The translations under genes and the position numbers were made by a program. Source: an uncultured Lachnospiraceae bacterium (lineage in GTDB: Bacteria > Bacillota > Clostridia > Lachnospirales > Lachnospiraceae). From it: a DNA stretch of 33,981 nt. This document shows positions 32,128 through 33,981 of this stretch, piece after piece. Position 1 is the first letter of the stretch. Each line of letters begins with the position of its first letter. The notes under the pieces were generated by a model that was not told the DNA's origin, did not search any database, and worked only from the letters and a program-made list of their open reading frames with translations. Where the stretch lies: the NCBI GenBank assembly GCA_910585635.1, contig CAJUFE010000050.1:1-33981 (forward strand). Reading direction: 5' to 3'.

Positions 32128-33738
32128 ATGGGCAGCAGGCATGGGGACAGTATGCATAGCTTGCATCACAGGGCATGCAGGAGCATATTGGCTGTCTTTC
32201 TCCTGGCCGTCAGCCTTCTGGGCTGTTCGCCGGATCGAGCGGCGCAGGTCAGGGAGCAGGGAGAGACTGCCCAGCAGCAAGGTGTCATAGAGAGCGGTCA
32301 GCAAGGGGCTGGTCAAGAAGGACAGCAGGCAGCGGCCCGTCCACAAACAGATGGATCCGAGAGGAAAGGCGACGTTGTGCCAGGAGTCCCCGGTGCGCTG
32401 GAAAAAGGGGGGACAACACCCCAGGAGGTGGTCCTGTCCTATCTGGCCGGTCTGCGCGACCAGGATCTGGAGCGGATGGAGGCGGCCTTTTTGGATGAGG
32501 GGGATCTGGGCGGGATCACCCGCCAGTATGCGGTCCTCTGCGGCATAGACCAGATACCGGAGTTAGCCTCCGGCGGTCCGGTGTCGCTTAGGGAGAGTGG
32601 GTCGGCAGAACGTCTCTTTAAACAGCTGGAGCAGCAGATCCAGGCGACCGATCTTGGGAGCATCCGGTATATGGGCCTGCTCCCGGTGGAAAAATACCTG
32701 GACGCTCACAGGCTGGACATTTATCAGACGCTCTGTGCGGCTTCTGCTAAGAACGATGGCGGGGACAGCCTGGTGAGCCAGGTGGTGTTCATCGACATAA
32801 ATGGTGACGAGTATGCCCTCTTCTTCGATACCATAGAAAAAGAAGGGAGATGGTATATCCAGCAGTTGGGCGGTACGCTGGCCCATATGATGGATCTGGA
32901 TGCGGAGCTGGCCGGGACCCTTCGGCTGGACGCAGAAGACAAAGAGCACCTGTTGCAGCTCTTAGAGGATACATCGGAAGATCTCCCGGCTCCTGGGTCT
33001 TCCGGCTCCGGCCCCCAGATGACCTGCCCACAAGTCCAGGGAGAAGGCTATGATACCCCGCAGCAGGCAGCCGCTGCCTACCTGGAAGGCTTAAAGGCCC
33101 ACGATATGGACCAGATCCTAAGGGCTTTTGCCGTGGAAAGCTATGGGGAGGCCTATGATCTGCAGGCCGCTATGGAGGAAAGCCAGGGCTATATCTTTCT
33201 GCGGCAGGAGGTCAGCTTCCCGCCAGCCTCGGAGCTGGCGAGAGCGCTCCTATGTGCCGGCAGGAAGGAAAAGCTGGAGCAGGATATCCGCCAACAGGCC
33301 AGCGCGCTGTATCTGTGCAGCCAATACGTAAGCGGCACATCCGAAGGACGGGATGAGGAGGGCATGGGGCTTGACTGGGAAGAGCTGCCGGAAAAGTTGG
33401 GCTTAGAGACGATCCGGCTCCTGGGCGAGATCCCGGCGGAGGAGATCGCCAAAGCCTGCGGCGGGCTTAAAGATGCCTATAAGGAGCTGGATCAGAAAAA
33501 GGCCCGGCGATATGGCGCCCAGCAGGTGGAGCCCTGTGCGCTGGTCTTTACGTGCGCGGGAGGCAAGTGCGTCCTTTTTATCGAAACCGCCCAGTATGAC
33601 GGGAAATGGTATGACAGCCAGCTGGGGAACCTCCTCTCCCAGGGAGTGGGGCTCCCCGTTGATCTTATGGGGACAGCGCCACTGGACGTGCTCGACGGGA
33701 TGGTGGATGTGGAGGCGGTGCTCAAGCCGGTGGGATGA
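32128..33738 (+). CDS. Lipoprotein of two related halves, function unknown
   Basis: Probable membrane-anchored lipoprotein (536 aa from this start). A basic N terminus leads to ILAVFLLAVSLLGC with the lipobox LLGC. A low-complexity Gln/Gly-rich linker of about 80 residues follows, then two related ~180-220-residue units. They align at TPQEVVLSYLAGLRDQDLER with TPQQAAAAYLEGLKAHDMDQ, and at ALFFDTIEKEGRWYIQQLGG with VLFIETAQYDGKWYDSQLGN. Each unit resembles an NTF2-like or DUF4878-like fold by its AYLxGL...D...F and GxWY pattern, but I do not recognise a named family. Starts at 32107, 32119 and 32152 are also possible. A terminator follows the gene. Confidence 0.72.
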   Translation: MGSRHGDSMHSLHHRACRSILAVFLLAVSLLGCSPDRAAQVREQGETAQQQGVIESGQQGAGQEGQQAAARPQTDGSERKGDVVPGVPGALEKGGTTPQEVVLSYLAGLRDQDLERMEAAFLDEGDLGGITRQYAVLCGIDQIPELASGGPVSLRESGSAERLFKQLEQQIQATDLGSIRYMGLLPVEKYLDAHRLDIYQTLCAASAKNDGGDSLVSQVVFIDINGDEYALFFDTIEKEGRWYIQQLGGTLAHMMDLDAELAGTLRLDAEDKEHLLQLLEDTSEDLPAPGSSGSGPQMTCPQVQGEGYDTPQQAAAAYLEGLKAHDMDQILRAFAVESYGEAYDLQAAMEESQGYIFLRQEVSFPPASELARALLCAGRKEKLEQDIRQQASALYLCSQYVSGTSEGRDEEGMGLDWEELPEKLGLETIRLLGEIPAEEIAKACGGLKDAYKELDQKKARRYGAQQVEPCALVFTCAGGKCVLFIETAQYDGKWYDSQLGNLLSQGVGLPVDLMGTAPLDVLDGMVDVEAVLKPVG

Positions 33739-33781
33739 GGGGGATCCTTGAGCGTTTATAAGTAAACAGGACTATTTGGAC

Positions 33782-33845
33782 CAGCAGATACATAGACCGG
33801 TCGCGGAAAAGCAACGTGGGCGGTTTACGTGTATCTGCTTTTTGC
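33782..33845 (+). terminator. Terminator after the lipoprotein gene
   Basis: AGCAGATACA and TGTATCTGCT pair perfectly at the base of a long stem (with GACC/GGTT pairing further in), followed by TTTTTGCTCTTT. It lies about 45 nt after the stop codon. Confidence 0.8.
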
Positions 33846-33878
33846 TCTTTATAAGCTGGTGGACAGGACTTGAGAGGA

Positions 33879-33923
33879 GGCAGGGGAGACGGTAAGGGAT
33901 GGCAGAGGAGACGGTAAGGGGAT
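33879..33923. repeat. Two tandem copies of a 22/23-bp purine-rich repeat
   Basis: Unit 1 (33879-33900) and unit 2 (33901-33923) both read GGCAGRGGAGACGGTAAGGG with small differences; unit 2 has one extra G. A partial third start (GGCGG) follows. No gene is seen here. Confidence 0.75.
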
Positions 33924-33941
33924 GGCGGTTGATTGAAAAGT

Positions 33942-33972
33942 TAATTGCAACATTTGCTGTTGCAGTTAGAAT
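33942..33972 (+). promoter_or_regulatory. Promoter overlapped by a long inverted repeat at the window end
   Basis: TAATTGCAACA (33942-33952) and TGTTGCAGTTA (33958-33968) form an 11-bp inverted repeat with one mismatch and a 5-nt spacer. Inside it lie TTGCAA (33945-33950) and, 16 nt later, TAGAAT (33967-33972), a plausible -35 and -10. A dimeric repressor of the MarR type could bind here; the controlled gene is beyond the window. Confidence 0.55.
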
Positions 33973-33981
33973 TATATGGCA

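Overview
Organism and composition. The window looks like a GC-rich member of the Clostridia, most likely a Lachnospiraceae-type gut anaerobe. Reasons: a class II galactose-1-phosphate uridylyltransferase, a short methionine synthase whose reactivation domain is a separate gene, a PF13303-type PTS IIC protein, a Gx-type transporter, strong AAGGAGG ribosome binding sites, and self-contained AAA ATPases typical of these genomes. This is inferred from gene content; no rRNA, tRNA, CRISPR array, complete insertion sequence or prophage was seen. Most of the window is gene-dense and GC-rich. An AT-rich patch at about 7.7-9.7 kb carries a TetR regulator and a broken nucleotidyltransferase/HEPN pair.

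Layout. 1-3.9 kb (+): a GltD-like flavoprotein without its large subunit, a Gx transporter and galT, closed by a strong terminator. 3.9-8.7 kb: a remnant of an L-serine dehydratase gene, then a minus-strand module (NCS1 transporter, isochorismatase-type cysteine hydrolase, second NCS1 transporter) divergent from a TetR regulator, with two clear dyads in the shared control region. 8.8-9.7 kb (-): an MNT antitoxin-like nucleotidyltransferase and a frameshifted HEPN gene. 9.8-15.1 kb: a LysR regulator divergent from a tripartite tricarboxylate transporter operon (tctC-tctB-tctA), followed by a metallo-beta-lactamase-fold hydrolase. 15.1-20 kb: a Nim-like flavin-binding protein (-), a DUF4143-type ATPase (+), a MATE exporter (-) and a PTS IIC-like membrane protein (-). 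20.4-27.2 kb (+): hflK-hflC, then a methionine/one-carbon set (metF, a reactivation protein, a linker-expanded metH). 27.3-33.7 kb (+): a multidomain secreted subtilase, an AAA-ATPase/PD-(D/E)XK protein, and a lipoprotein made of two related halves. The window ends in a promoter overlapped by a long dyad, probably the start of another regulated gene.

How the genes work together. Two modules look like regulated uptake-plus-hydrolysis units: TetR with NCS1/cysteine hydrolase/NCS1 (a small amide or nucleobase-like substrate is inferred), and LysR with TctCBA/MBL hydrolase (a carboxylate, possibly a lactone or ester precursor, is inferred). MetF supplies 5-methyl-THF, MetH uses it to methylate homocysteine, and the upstream protein is expected to reactivate MetH in trans. 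HflK and HflC form a membrane SPFH complex.

Structure outside genes. A dispersed ~100-bp element occurs twice (6-105 on +, 20072-20172 on -). Four independent short tandem-repeat arrays sit in intergenic DNA: a 17-bp array after the PTS gene, a 26-bp array before metF, a ~25-bp pair after metF, and a 22/23-bp pair at the window end. Several + strand genes are preceded by purine-rich leaders.
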